Positions 37,705 to 52,039 of a stretch of DNA of 60,000 nt are shown in pieces. Each line of letters starts with the position of its first letter. Position 1 is the first letter of the stretch. A program made the translations under genes and the position numbers. Under the pieces are notes generated by a model, which saw nothing but the letters and a program-made list of their open reading frames with translations, ran no database searches and was not told the origin of the DNA. The DNA lies in NCBI RefSeq assembly GCF_963678635.1, contig NC_087067.1, forward strand, positions 51,578,233 through 51,638,232, read 5' to 3'. Source of the DNA: Symsagittifera roscoffensis. Taxonomy: Eukaryota; Xenacoelomorpha; Acoela; Convolutidae.

Positions 37705-38700
37705 CTAGCATATGCTCAGATAGTATTTTTTATGTAAGTAAACCTCTATGTCAGTTTCTGAAAATATCACATGTACAAGTGCGTACAACTCTCTCGGATG
37801 TAGCTTTCCCCTATTAGGATCATATACTGGTAACGAGATAGAGGTCACTCCTCTCTCAATCGAAAAATCCCTAAGTCGAGTCAAGGCCAATACCAAGCTC
37901 TTTGGATCTACGTGTTGTCTATCAGTGGCCTTGGTAAACAGGAAACACAAATATTTCCCTGGTATCTGTGATGCAACAGGGGGCAGCGCTATCATCCCTC
38001 CCACACCAGGCCTCTGTTTCCATAAAAATTCGATGTTCTTATACTCTCTTTTGAAATCAGCCGCTAGTGCTGTTTTGAAGCTTACGTCTGCGGTTATCGC
38101 TATAGCGCAAGTGCGTTCCGTGAGTATGAAATCGCTGTCCGTTATGACGATATTGTTTGAATAATGGTTCGGTAGTTCAAAATACGATTCAAAAATTCGT
38201 CCAAAAGGTGGCTTTTTAGCATTCTCGTCCTCTGTCTCTAGTTCTCCGGTTTCTCTTGCCGATTTCAATTTTTTTATTATCAGATTTTCGGTGTGGGTGA
38301 GTCCTACCCCCACTCCCCGGACAAAAAATTCATCGATGTCCCCGTCGATCGCCCAAAGTCTAGGAGATCGAGGTTGGATTGTGGAACACATAGAGGACCA
38401 TCTGGGGCGACCCAGTTGGACTCGGTATTGTCATGACTGACGTATTGGATGCCGTCTTTGTCGACGTCCTGAATCGTCAGGATCGTCTCTTTTGGATCTG
38501 TCGGCAGATCATGGAGCCATTCGAGCACGCGCAAGTTTGTTAGTTCTTGCTCATGAGTCTGTTCCGCTTCTGGTTCGAACTCCACTTCATGTTCTGATCG
38601 ATCGTCGATCCAATCCTGATCCATGTCATTCACCAAGTCGATTTCTTCTTGCACCGCCACTTCCGCCAGTCCTACCAGCGAGTCCATCATATCTCTTACA
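37705..38700 (-). pseudogene. Element B ORF2 (macro-domain-like), one frameshift
   Basis: Collinear with A's ORF2. The C-terminal 200 or so codons (37705-38325) are open and nearly identical in protein to A, including the GVGG strand, the LFTK strand and the DPNRGKL stretch. A one-base deletion near 38326, in the A-run beside the central polypurine tract, breaks it from its N-terminal part. That part is in frame with the end of pol (38304-39365) with no stop between them. Confidence 0.75.
38302..38349 (-). promoter_or_regulatory. Element B candidate central polypurine tract and hairpin
   Basis: The purine tract at 38302-38321 is identical to the tract in A. The hairpin at 38332-38349 has one mismatched pair. 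It lies about 44% across B's internal region. Confidence 0.5.
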
Positions 38701-41700
38701 ACTATCCTGTCTACGACGAAATCCTCGCCGTACGGATTATATTTCTTTTTGTTTTTTCCTCTCTTGCTCTGGCGTGTTTCCATGGTGAGAGGAAAATCAG
38801 GCTGTATTCCTTTGTCAATTTCGATTTGTTCCGGGCAATCCCAGTCTTCCTCGGCATAAGGTAGAGTTTCATCGTCCACCTCTACTCGCTCGGTCAACTC
38901 CAAAACCAGTGGTAGGTCGCAATCGTCCACCACCTCATTCCTATCGTTTTTGTCGCGAGTACCCCTTTCATTCACCTCACAAGCAGGATCCACTATCAAA
39001 TAGTCTCCCTCTTGCATGTCCGCTGGGATGCACCAGTCTTCTGACGAGGCATTGTGTGGTTTAATATTTTCGTAATGATCTGCTCTTCCAGCGCTCAATC
39101 GATAAAAGCGACCTCCTTGGTGCACCTCTGTTATCTGAAATGGACCACGCCATTTCTTTATTAATTTCTTGGTTCCTTTTGGTGGAACCACTTCCTGGAA
39201 CACCCAGAACTGAGTAGGCTTTTGCATCGGCTGTCCTTTTATCAAACCTCCTTTTTTGTCTAATTTGCGCTTGTTGCGTGTTCCTCCTGCATAAGTCATT
39301 GAGGTCCTGCTGTCTTCTAATGACATCCCGCACGTACGTTTGCGGTGCTGTTCTCCTCCCCTCATATTCAGGGTAGAAAAACGTCAATGGAAGCACTTTT
39401 TCGTAACCCGTTAGCATCATGTGCGGACTTATTCCCGTGGTGGAATGCTCCGTGCTGTTGTAAGCATCCATCACTTGCGGCAAGTACTTGTCCCAGTCAT
39501 CCATGTAACGCGAGCAATAGACTCTCAGCATGGATACCAGTGTGCGATTTTGCCTCTCGACTAGGCCATTCGTTTGCGGGTGATAAGTGGTCGAGTGGGC
39601 CTGCGCTACCTGCGACCTTTTCATTAACTCCTTCGTGAGATCACCCACGAATGCTTTGCCATTGTACGATTGGAACGTGATGGGGCAGCCATGCCTCGCT
39701 ATCCACACATTTATCAAATGATCGCATGTTTCTTCCGCCGATGCTGTCATGCAGGGTGCTGCCTCCGCATACTTCGTAAAATGGTCAATCATTACCAGCA
39801 CCTGATTATAGCCCGTTGCTGTCATGCAGATTTTCTGATGATCAATTTGCACCACTTCGTTGAAACCCGACGACTCTATTGATTGTGGAGGGAACCTTAG
39901 TTTCCTGGGATCCTTTGCCTGCTGACATGACAGGCATGCGGCGATCCACTTCTCACAAGCCTTCTTCAATCCCGGCCATTCGAATCGTTTCTGTATCCTG
40001 TTGTACACTTTGTCCACGCCTTGATGGCCCATCTGATCATGTGAGCGAAAGAGCAATTCGGTCTGGTACAACTGTGGTAACACTATTGAATTGTATTTAT
40101 AAAGGACCTTGTCCTCCTCTTTACGTTTACAGGCTACGATTCCGTCCTTGTTCAGGTACAACAAGTCGTTTATCTTCAGGTAGAATTGCTTCAAGATCTT
40201 GTAGCTGTCTTCTTCCAAGTCTCCCTTGTCAGGTGCTCCATTCTCGATCCATCTCTTCAGACTGCTCGTCATTCTATCATTTCGTTGAGCCCTTAGGAGA
40301 TCCGACAGCCTGTACCTGGCTTTCAAATACGTCTTTACCACGTTCATTTGCCCACTCAATATTTCCGGAGCATGAGCATCGTCCATCAACCTGACACACC
40401 ATATCTTTTTCAAAGGCGTCGCTTCCTGCACAGATGGTTCCAGATTGGTACGGACGACCGTACCATGTGGCAGCAATCTGGTTGGGCGTTTCGAAACTGC
40501 TATCAGCTTGATCTCGTCTGCGGCATTATCTACCACAGTGCCCTCTTCATCTGAGGTGTATCTGTCCCTGTCTGGATCCTGATGCGTTTCTCGGTCCAGC
40601 CCGCGCTGCTTCCAGTCTACCAACAAGGAGTGGATTGCGATCTCTGACATATCGGAATTGGAATTTGTTTCAGATGTGTTGTCCAGAGACTGGGGCCTCG
40701 AGTCAACACTTGAGCCGACTGATTCCCCAACATCATATTCCATGTTGTCTGTGATGTTTCTCGACTCCCCGGACAAAATTCTGTCCATTGGTCGCTTTGA
40801 ATCCGACTCCCCGGACAAAATTCTGCCCCTAGGTGATCTCGTCAACATCTCCCCGGACGAGTCGTCCTGCACGGGCTCAAAAGTGTCTGATTACTCAGAC
40901 CAGTCGTCCTTGACGGGCTCGAAGGTATCAGACTCCCCGGACATTGTCTCGTCCCCGGACGAATAATCTGGGCTCGGCTCGTATTCTTCTCTTGCATCCG
41001 TGAAATGCACTCTCCTCGCGAAGCTGGATTTCGACTTGATCCTGACTTCCTCTGTGGCTTGGGTCTGATTCAGTGTCCCATATTCAGTGAACGAAGTTCT
41101 CAACAAGACCTCCTTCGGCATCGAGCTCACCAGCTGGTTGACTATCGACCTGCAATCCCGTTCAACACCTCGGCTGCGAATGGACACTGGCCTCTTCTTT
41201 GTTCTCTCATTGACAGTCAACCGTTGCATGGTCTCCATCCACTCACGATCATGCCTATCCACTTCCCTGTCTAACAAGTCACGGAGCTTTCGCATGACGT
41301 CCGGCGCCACGTTCACCGTCCTGTTCAATAGAGCCATGCTGTTTATACCCAGCCTGGTAAGTTCTTGCTGTACCAAATTGGATCGTACTAGCAGATCCAA
41401 CGGAACGGGCTCGCCTCTCCACTGGAAGGTCAGGGTGTCCGGGTATAGGATGCCCTGACTTATCTAACCACCTAGTAAGTGGCAGTTTGTCGTAGGTTTC
41501 CTTGTCCAGAAATGAAAACCCGTCTTTGATTTCCGATTGGTTAGCCTGCTTCTCCTCGAGGCGCTCATAAAATTCTGTCTTTTTACTGAGGCTATCTGCG
41601 TTCTGGTGCTTGTCACGGGTACGGTGCTTTATGATCATGTGGTATCCATCCAGGCGCCCGCTCCAACGACCAATATAACTTTGGTCCATCGAATAGGTTT

Positions 41701-44700
41701 TCAGCCAGGCAAGGGCACGATTATCCACACGTAACTTGAAGGGAGCACTCCCCAAGTAGGCCCTGTATTTTTTCACGAAAGTGAGCACCGCGAACATCTA
41801 CGCTTTTGGTGCGCCGTACTTCATCTCAGTATCACTTAGGACTTTACTCCCATAGGCTATCGGACGAAGAAGCGTTCTCCCGTTCCACTCCTGCTCCTGG
41901 TGAAGTATGCCCGATATCGCAACCACTTATGCATCCGTTTCCAGCACGAACATCCCCTTCTCCGTTGGCATGCCGAGGACCGGTGCCTCGCAAAGTTCAC
42001 GTTTGATGTTCTCAAATGAAACTTGTGCCTCATCAGTCCAGGTGAACTTTTTGCCCTTGTTTCTCATCAACCGCTGCATGGAGTATATTTTGTCAGCATA
42101 CCCCTTGATGAACTCTCGATAATAATTAGCGAATCCCAAAAAATTCATCAGCTGTGTATCTGTTTTAGGTGCCTTCCAGGTCAGCACCGCTTCAACCGCT
42201 TCAGGATCTGGTCTCACTCCATGTTTATCCACCAGGCGGCCCAGATACTTTATGGAATCTCTGAGGATTTCACACTTAGAGGGTTTACATTTCAGACCCG
42301 CCTGCTTCATGCAAGAAAACACCTCCTCCAACCTCTCTATATGGTCTTCTAAGGTTGGTGTTGCAATCACGACATCATCGACATAACACATGATGAGATT
42401 CCCGTATTTCTTAGTGACGCTCGTGAGTGCCTGGGCCATCAGTCGCTGGAATGTGGCCGTCGCGTTGCACAATCCGGACGGCATCCTCTTCCACTGGAAC
42501 AATCCCAGCTCGCACGCGAAGCCTGTTTTTTCTCGATCTTGCTTTCGGAGTGGCACCTGCCAGAACGCAGAGCCCAAATCCAACGTTGTGAAGAACTTCG
42601 CCTCTCCCAGCTTGGATAGGCTCTCATCGATGCGGGGAATCGGGTATGCGTCCTTTATAGTCACTGCGTTCAGATAACGGAAATCCCAACAAAATCTGAG
42701 TTGTCCCCCTTTCTTTTTCGCCATGACCACGCCACAAGCCCACGGGGACTTCGACTGCTCGATCATGTCATACTCCATCAACATCTCGATTTCCTTCCTA
42801 CACGCCTCTGACTTGTGAGGGGTCATCCTTCTCGCCCCTTCCCTATGAGGTACCGAGCCCTCTTCTATCTCAATCTCGTGTTCTACAAAATTACAGCAAC
42901 CTATGTCGGCCTTATGTTTCGAAAAAACGTCTGCGTTCCGACTTAGCACCGCTCTGAGCGAATCTAGTTCCATGTCTGATATTTTACCCTTCAAATTTTC
43001 TATCTCAGGTAGGACCGGTTTATTCGCTGCTAACTCTGTCTCTGTCGGCCTCGCAGGAAAATTGGAACAACCAGACCGCCCATCATCTGTTTCCGACTTC
43101 ATTGAAAACAATTTCCTAGAAGATTTCAATTCATTTACTCTCTTCATTATACATTCTTGGTCCGCATGCAATGGACATTTAGTTACATCAAACTTTTTCA
43201 AGTTCACCACACTCTGAAAGTCTGTGTTCAGAGGCAAAGCATAGCCAAGTTTCTTTCCCCTCTGTATTGTCACTGTTGTTGCTTCTGTGTTCAACAACAC
43301 ACTCACACACAGTCCGCTCTGAGTGAGTGAGAAGCTTCTTCCTAAAATAGCTGAGCTTTTACTGTATGGATTTGGTTCCAGACACTCCTGTCTGTCATTG
43401 CTGAGCTCATTCAAGTTCCGCATCCTAAACGTCGCTACTACGGCTTGGTTTGGTTTTAATCTAACTTTTCGATCCAGAAAAATTGGCACCTTGGCCTGGT
43501 TAATTAAGATCTTATTAAGGGGTTTCTTTTCATACTTTCTCTCAGGATCCTTGATCCTAATCAACCCGTCATTGAGATCGATCGTGACATCAAAGTTGCG
43601 TACGAAGTCCCTTGCTAAGATGAACTGATCGGATTCGTCCAAATTCTCCACTACTAGGAAGCTCATCCAAAGATGTCTTCCTCCGAGCTGCAGTGAAATG
43701 ATCGGGGTTCGTCCAGTCACATAGATCGCTCCCTGATTGGCAGCTGCCAACCTGATGTTTGTCGGTATGAGATCCGACCTCTCGAAACCCATGTCGGTCC
43801 AAGTTTTGACTGGCATGACACTAACCACTGCTCCCGTGTCTAGCAGTCCCTTTACTGAAAGTTGTCTGCCTTGCACGTCCAGCACGTGTGCGGCCAGATC
43901 GGCCTCGCAACCTATGTGCACCGCATCTTGTTTGAGCATGGCGTTGTGTCCGATTCGTCTAACCTTCAACTCCTCTTGACCAATGTATATCCGCCAATCT
44001 GATCGTTCGCATCAGTTATGTGAGCTTTTGTGTAGATATTGATGCCATCCACATTCATTAGAATCGGGTATGGGCCACTTTCATCAGCCTCGGACCTCCT
44101 GTTGTGAGCAGCGCTCGCACTGCCCTGGAGTCCAGTTTGGGATCTTTCTCCTTCAGGTAGTCGGCATAGATGTCCAGGTGGACCAGAGTAATCTCGGATG
44201 GTTCACTCAAGTTCTTGACCACCTGGTGCCCTGCGACTGAGATAATGGACATTATTTTCGTCCCCTCCTTCGTCATGCCGAAAGTTCTCCCAGATATAAC
44301 GTTCAGTTTTAGTCCCTGCTTCCTGGGTTCCTCTTTGTCTTCTAGTTTCGTCATTTTACCCAGAATATTAAAACTTTCCCGAAGATCAGTGCTCTCCAGC
44401 TCCGACCTTACCCACTGCTCCACTTCTTTCGTGGCTAGCTCCTGTTTGACATTCTGCAACGCTGTCCTTGCCGCCAGACCGTAATCCACCTTGAGTGGGC
44501 TAGCCGACTCTGCCTCCAGGTTCGAGGCTACCACCTCGTCAGGCAGTGTCTCTACCTTCTTAGTCGTAAAGGTGCTCGGTGTCGTCTCCTTTCTCCGAGA
44601 CTCGGCCTCGTTCATCAGACGTGCTCGACTGGCCTTGACACCCGAAAGCGCCTCTTCGTGGCGGGGATGTTTCGCGTCCGCCACTCCATCCCAAAATTGA

Positions 44701-46036
44701 GTGCAATCCGATTTGAAGTGTCCCTCCAAATTACAGAAGAAACACCTCGGACCATATTTCATGATGAGCCCTCTGACGTACTCTTCGTGACTTGTGAGGG
44801 GTCATCCTTCTCGCCCCTTCCCTATGAGGTACCGAGCCCTCTTCTATCTCAATCTCGTGTTCTACAAAATTACAGCAACCTATGTCGGCCTTATGTTTCG
44901 AAAAAACGTCTGCGTTCCGACTTAGCACCGCTCTGAGCGAATCTAGTTCCATGTCTGATATTTTACCCTTCAAATTTTCTATCTCAGGTAGGACCGGTTT
45001 ATTCGCTGCTAACTCTGTCTCTGTCGGCCTCGCAGGAAAATTGGAACAACCAGACCGCCCATCATCTGTTTCCGACTTCATTGAAAACAATTTCCTAGAA
45101 GATTTCAATTCATTTACTCTCTTCATTATACATTCTTGGTCCGCATGCAATGGACATTTAGTTACATCAAACTTTTTCAAGTTCACCACACTCTGAAAGT
45201 CTGTGTTCAGAGGCAAAGCATAGCCAAGTTTCTTTCCCCTCTGTATTGTCACTGTTGTTGCTTCTGTGTTCAACAACACACTCACACACAGTCCGCTCTG
45301 AGTGAGTGAGAAGCTTCTTCCTAAAATAGCTGAGCTTTTACTGTATGGATTTGGTTCCAGACACTCCTGTCTGTCATTGCTGAGCTCATTCAAGTTCCGC
45401 ATCCTAAACGTCGCTACTACGGCTTGGTTTGGTTTTAATCTAACTTTTCGATCCAGAAAAATTGGCACCTTGGCCTGGTTAATTAAGATCTTATTAAGGG
45501 GTTTCTTTTCATACTTTCTCTCAGGATCCTTGATCCTAATCAACCCGTCATTGAGATCGATCGTGACATCAAAGTTGCGTACGAAGTCCCTTGCTAAGAT
45601 GAACTGATCGGATTCGTCCAAATTCTCCACTACTAGGAAGCTCATCCAAAGATGTCTTCCTCCGAGCTGCAGTGAAATGATCGGGGTTCGTCCAGTCACA
45701 TAGATCGCTCCCTGATTGGCAGCTGCCAACCTGATGTTTGTCGGTATGAGATCCGACCTCTCGAAACCCATGTCGGTCCAAGTTTTGACTGGCATGACAC
45801 TAACCACTGCTCCCGTGTCTAGCAGTCCCTTTACTGAAAGTTGTCTGCCTTGCACGTCCAGCACGTGTGCGGCCAGATCGGCCTCGCAACCTATGTGCAC
45901 CGCATCTTGTTTGAGCATGGCGTTGTGTCCGATTCGTCTAACCTTCAACTCCTCTTGACCAATGTATATCCGCCAATCTGATCGTTCGCATCAGTTATGT
46001 GAGCTTTTGTGTAGATATTGATGCCATCCACATTCA
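38700..46036 (-). pseudogene. Element B pol, broken and partly duplicated
   Basis: Protease, RT, RNase H and integrase are all recognisable but split. YVDD survives near 42385, the integrase HHCC finger and the Glu of the triad are present at 39500-40060, and the second catalytic Asp is changed (QSDNG to QSYNG, near 39667). Lesions include a stop after DTDA-equivalent codons (41927), a stop near 41798, a deletion near 41417, a stop near 40891 and an 11-bp deletion near 39209. The gag/protease/RT junction segment is present twice. Confidence 0.85.
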
Positions 46037-46769
46037 TTAGAATCGGGTATGGGCCACTTTCATCAGCCTCGGACCTCCTGTTGTGAGCAGCGCTCGCACT
46101 GCCCTGGAGTCCAGTTTGGGATCTTTCTCCTTCAGGTAGTCGGCATAGATGTCCAGGTGGACCAGAGTAATCTCGGATGGTTCACTCAAGTTCTTGACCA
46201 CCTGGTGCCCTGCGACTGAGATAATGGACATTATTTTCGTCCCCTCCTTCGTCATGCCGAAAGTTCTCCCAGATATAACGTTCAGTTTTAGTCCCTGCTT
46301 CCTGGGTTCCTCTTTGTCTTCTAGTTTCGTCATTTTACCCAGAATATTAAAACTTTCCCGAAGATCAGTGCTCTCCAGCTCCGACCTTACCCACTGCTCC
46401 ACTTCTTTCGTGGCTAGCTCCTGTTTGACATTCTGCAACGCTGTCCTTGCCGCCAGACCGTAATCCACCTTGAGTGGGCTAGCCGACTCTGCCTCCAGGT
46501 TCGAGGCTACCACCTCGTCAGGCAGTGTCTCTACCTTCTTAGTCGTAAAGGTGCTCGGTGTCGTCTCCTTTCTCCGAGACTCGGCCTCGTTCATCAGACG
46601 TGCTCGACTGGCCTTGACACCCGAAAGCGCCTCTTCGTGGCGGGGATGTTTCGCGTCCGCCACTCCATCCCAAAATTGAGTGCAATCCGATTTGAAGTGT
46701 CCCTCCAAATTACAGAAGAAACACCTCGGACCATATTTCATGATGAGCCCTCTGACGTACTCTTCGTGA
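42812..46769 (-). repeat. 1,979-bp tandem duplication in element B
   Basis: 42812-44790 and 44791-46769 are head-to-tail copies covering the end of gag (second zinc knuckle) through protease to the start of RT. I found no difference on reading them side by side. The junction shows a 3-bp TGA microhomology. The near identity contrasts with the many lesions elsewhere in B. Confidence 0.9.
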
Positions 46770-49081
46770 TCCTCGTCGAGAAAGTGGCCTATTGCCTTCA
46801 TGTTCTGTTTGTATGCAGAACACGCGGAAACGTGATTGTCCATCGAACCACAATTCGCACACGACCTCCTCTTATCCATGTCATCGCGAGGTTTTTACCA
46901 ACTGGAGTTCGCACCAGTGTTGGTCCCGCTGTAGTTACAGTAATTGCTGTAACCGTTTTGCGCCCTCGGTTTTATGAGTAAATACTCACGTGACTTCATA
47001 CGAAAATAATCGGGCGTGGGTACCTGGTCAAGTGACAGGGTGAAGTGTGTGGCCAACTTCGTCTTCAACTCCTCACTCTTTCCTCCGTGCATGAACTTCG
47101 AAGCAATCGCCAAGTTTCGCTCGGATATTCTCTCATCGGGATTGCTTCTCCTCCTAAGCAATTCAAGGTCGTCCAGAAATTTGTCTATGGATTCGTCCTC
47201 TCTTTGACGCCTCTTTTCGAACTTCACCATAGCCTGGTGCCCTTGTACTCCAGAGCCGAAACGATTCAGCAGGATGTCGAATATCTTGCGAGCGCTGTCT
47301 CTCTCATTGGCTCTTTTCGCCATTACACAATTTAGTGCAGTACCCTCCAGGTTGCTCGTTAGCGCGCTGCACTCTTGTTTCTCGGAGAGACTCTCTTCCT
47401 CAAAGTGTAACTTCATCACCTCTATCCAAGAATCAATGCAGCCGTCGGACTCGTCTTTGTATGACTTCGGCTTTTTCAATGTCCTTCTTGACCTCTCTCC
47501 TCTCTCGGTTGACTTCGAGAGTTTGGTGATGAATGTTTCTAGAGATCTGTTCAGAGGCTCAAACATCGAAGCATACATTGTCGTGTCCTGTGATACTGTA
47601 GTCAGATCTGGCACTGAACTGACTTGTGGCACAGTTCGCAACCTTGTCTCCGGAGTAGCATCTGCCTCCGGCGGGACTGGATTCGTCCAGCCAGGCCTCG
47701 ACGGGGCTGCCCTTGGCCGCTCCCTATTCCTAGGTTCGTAGTTCGTTCTCCAGCTTTGCTGGGCTCTGGCATAGCTGCCCGTACCATCTCCATCATTCGC
47801 ATGGCGTGAGCGCTCCCTTGGGTTAGGACGCTTCTCCCAATTGCCCCCGTTCAAGATCGCGTCAAGCTTCCGCATCATTAAGTCAGATATGGCATCTAAC
47901 CTTTTTTCCAGGCTAGTCATCGTGTGGACGTAGGTACTATCATGATCGTTCAACGATCGCTCGATCTCCCTCGTCATCCTAGCCTCTCTTTCGTGTGACT
48001 CCTTGTTTTCCTGTGCCAGGCTCTCCGCCAGGCATTGATCGGTGTTGCGAATCAACTGAGCCTGATCAACCCTCGCCTGCGACTTCACGTGCGTTAGTTC
48101 ATCTCTCAGATTCTCTCGACCTTGGTGAGCTCTCTCATCAACTTGATCTATTCTCTTAGTCATGTCCCGTCTCAGTTCATCCAGACCATTCATTACGCCA
48201 GCGAACATGTCACTTATATCGCCAGTGGCCCCAAACGACGGGGTTAGTCCCAAAGAAGATGAGGTCAACTGCGGCTGCAGCCTGGTGCTTGATGACGCAC
48301 CGCCTTTTTGCTTGCTCATCGACGTCATCAATCTGTCGAACGTTGATGACGCTCCCATCGTTATCCCATCTGACATGGGCCTGGTCGGCGAGGCGGACGA
48401 CGCCTTCCTGCTCAAGTCGTTCCTTGGGCACGGTGTGAAGTTCACATCCGGATGGGTTATCTCCGGGTAGTCATAACTGGAAGATAAACCTTCAGTTCGT
48501 AGTGACGCCATGCGCTCATCGTACAAAGACTTTCAGCTCTTCTTGGCCTTCGAACCTAGTTGTTCTTCACTCGGGCTTATACTCGACATCATCGCGTTGT
48601 TGCTCTGCTTGGCCAGGGATGAGTGAGTATTAGCTGAATGTGAATTTTCTCTCCTCCACCTATGACTCTTGGTCTCCGATTGGTACATTCCCTTGAATAA
48701 CACTTCCTCTCGCGGCTCGACCTCGGAACGCTCCGAGGTCTCCTCCGTCCTCTCAACTTCCTCCCGCTCGAGGTCCTCGCTCGGCTCTAAGTCAGGTCGA
48801 ATGAGCGTCCGTTCCCCTTCGTCAAAGGGGCCCACAAGCGTTTCGCTCGTGGTTTCGGTATCGGCGCTCCGCCCTTGATCGCCATCGAGGTTTTTCTCGC
48901 TCCTTAGTTTCATTTCGCTCACTGAAAGATCAGGTTGACCTTTAATCGATTCGTTTTCAGCAAACACGTCGGAGGCGCTGCTAAACGAGGACTGGCTACG
49001 CCTAGTTTTAAATTTTCGCGTGCTGCCCTTGCTCAGCCTGGGAGTCTTAGTAGTCGATCCTAACGAGTCCCTGCGCTGCAT
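46037..49081 (-). pseudogene. Element B gag, broken by point nonsense changes
   Basis: Starts at MQRRDSLG as in A (ATG 49079-49081). A TGG-to-TGA change at about 48533, a TAC-to-TAA change at about 46892, an 18-bp deletion near 46775 and a 28-bp deletion near 46058 interrupt it. The capsid-like region (46895-48526) and both zinc knuckles are otherwise conserved with A. Confidence 0.85.
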
Positions 49082-52009
49082 ACTTTGTGACAAATAACAA
49101 TATTCTTATTATTTAATGGCGATGCACACGTACCGCAACAATTTCAAGTTAAATTACTTAACGCTGCCTCTTCGATCTCGTAGGTATCAAAAATGTCTCT
49201 CAGACTTCTCAATGACAATCTTAGCGATTCAGCTAAAGTTACACACAGGGCCTGCTCAGTATTGATATAATGCTAACTCAACCCTGTTGTATAAAATAAC
49301 AGTATCACAAAATTTTCACAAGATATAATCAACACACAAAACACAATCGATAATCAGATAAGAATATCCTACAGGTGACAGCGACCTCTCGTCAGTATCA
49401 ATTTATCTCCACACAATTTATCAAGTCACTGCTTTGTTAAAATCAAACAATCTTTGGTAAAAAGCAGTGATGATTCAGAAACAGATCAATGAAACTTAGT
49501 CTTAAAGAAAAAGACTTCCCTCAATAGGAACGATCCGAAAGAACGAAGCCCAGGACACAGTCTTCTCAAGTGAGTGTGTATTTGCCTAATACACCCACCG
49601 ATGTCTTCTTTTAGGTGCCCTGCGATTGCCCGAGCTGTCCTACTAAGTAGCTCAAGGCAATCACACAACCAAAATCACAATAAAAAAAAAATTTGTTCGG
49701 GTACTTCTGATACACCCGATCTAGAATCCAAAGTTGATCACGAATTTCCGGGTCAAAATGGGCTCCTATGATCCTAATAAGAACGCCTGATATCCTAATA
49801 TGATCTTTATTAAATGGATATTTCCCGTCTCCCAAATTGCCACAGAAGGTTTCCTCAAGTTTCTAACAAGGAGGGTTGCAAAGAAGTTTAAGTCACTCCG
49901 GAGGGTTACTTCGGAGGGTTGTTAAGACACTTAGCCTACCTCGAAGGGTTACTTCGGAGAGTACCTTAATCACCCAAGTAACTTCGGAGGGTCCCCCTAA
50001 TTTTACTAAGGAGGGTCAATAAGATGCTTAATATGCTCCAGAGGGTTACTTCGGAGGGTTACCTCCAAAATTTTCAAATTTCCGAACCTCACTTAGAAGG
50101 GCCTTCAATTAACTTCAGGAAGCGTCAAAACAAGCTAAATTCTCTATGGGGGGTTGTTTTAACTTCTTTGGATGATCTCGTGGAAATTTTCCACTAAGGA
50201 GGGTTGCTAAGGGGTTTAGCTGACTCCGGAGGGTTACTTCGGAGGGTTCCCCAAAAATAAAAAAAAAAGGTTATGTTACCGCAATAAAGTCTCCAAAGCG
50301 GTCCACCTGACTTAAAACTAGGTTGGCTGACACGGTCAATCTTCCCAGTTGGATAAAAAGGTGTTTTGATAAATTTTTCTGCCGCTCGGGGGGTTACCTG
50401 TGATTTGGACCCTCCGAGCCAAAAAATTCTAAAAAAATTTTCTTTTCCGAGATTTTCAACCCAAAAACGATTGCGGTCCGAAAAAGTGGTCCAAAACGTC
50501 GACTTATGATACCAAAATTATCCTGATCGGTTGGCTAGTCTTTGAGAAATTGCCAAAAACGTGTTTGTCCAAATGGGCTTTTTTCACCACCTATGTAGGT
50601 TCCGAGAAACTTTTTCCGCAATTGCTATTGAAAGTGCCTAAAAATAATTGAAACGAGCGTAGTAGCCCTGTACGGCACTGGAATAATGCAAGAAACCGGA
50701 CCAAAATTGGTTTGGAGACAAAAATTTGGCCAATAACTATCAAATTTGGACCCTCCGATTCCTTCCTTTTCCAATCCTTAAGTCGTTAGCTCTATCCACG
50801 GAGCTAATCGGAAGGTTACTCAAGAATTTTTCTGGCAGCCGAGCACGTTATGCTAGCACGCTCCTAATACAAAACATTTTATTGCTCTAACTCCAAAAAC
50901 TCAAAAACTCGATCCCTAAAACAGATTGACAAAATTCAAAAAAATATCGAAATTTTGACCGAAAAATTTTGGTTTTTTCCAACTTTTACTAAGTCTTTTC
51001 TCACGCGGTTTCTTTAGTTAGGGGGATTGAACTACGTAGCTACTCCCTATATAAAAGCTTTTTGCTGTTCGGAAAAGCTCGGATATCCAAAAATTTGGGG
51101 GTCTATAGTTTGTCAAAAATCAGTAATTTTCGACAAAATTTGGGTGTTTCGTGGGTCTAAATAGGAGATAAGTAATATATAGTAAGGACAATAATCTGTT
51201 AGCAGTCGTTAATGAGTGTTACTATACCCTCCCTTGCACCAAAATACCCGAATTAAGACCCTTAACTCGGACATTTGTGATCGACGGAGGGTACAATCGG
51301 ACTGCGCCAATCGTGCCCCCCACCACTTAAGTTTTAATGAAATAGTACCCAAACGATACTAAAATTGTCTCAACGATACCCAACAGTCGTTGTGGATGTT
51401 GTCCCTATGTCGCTGTTGAGTGTGGAACACGTCGGTCAGCTTGCCACTCTACCCTCCAGTCACCGGCAAAATCACCATTAACGTGCTTAAATACTCAAAT
51501 TACACTCAAGGGAGGGTATCCAACCCTTCACCAAAACACACAATCTTTCTATCAGAAATGATATAAATCAATCTGAAACAACAACAAGTAGGAAAGTCAG
51601 ATCACATCTCGTCCGGAAATAACATATAAACTGTCTCTTTATGTTTTTTATTGTTTTTGGTCTTTTTTGGATTTTTTACTGTTTTTTGTACTTTTTTGTT
51701 TTCAAATAAATTTGTTTTTGGCTTTTTCTTGGTTATACACTATTTTTGGTTGGTTTTACGCTTTCTCTTCAATTGTTTTTGGTCCTGGGACCTCGGGACA
51801 AGCGGGCTCTAGATTTCCCACCTAACCCTCCGGCCCCCGGAATTTTCGGTGTTAACTAAGTTAAAAAGCTAAATAGTACTAGACGGAGGGTACGCACCTT
51901 CCCCCTAGTACAATAACGGTCATTAGGCCTCTAACTTGGGCATACGCCCGGAGCGGAGGGTTCGTCGCTGAAACGCTTGCTGATCATGATGGTCTTATGC
52001 CTTTGACAG
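49082..52009 (-). other. Element B leader
   Basis: Collinear with A's leader, including the CGGAGGGT cluster (49865-50245) and the A-rich block near the PBS. It has only one copy of the leader hairpin, so the duplication in A is derived. No gene is supported. Confidence 0.75.
49551..49622 (-). ncRNA. Conserved leader RNA hairpin in element B
   Basis: Outer stem CAGGACAC with GTGCCCTG; in RNA sense the single change is a G-U wobble, so pairing is kept. The inner stem also carries one wobble (TGAGTGT). It is 470 bases upstream of the gag ATG, as in A. Confidence 0.65.
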
Positions 52010-52027
52010 GCCCACCCAGGAGCGCCA
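52010..52027 (-). other. Element B primer binding site
   Basis: The same 18 bases as in A, TGGCGCTCCTGGGTGGGC in element sense, 12 bases from the LTR. Confidence 0.6.
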
Positions 52028-52039
52028 TAAAAACGTCTA

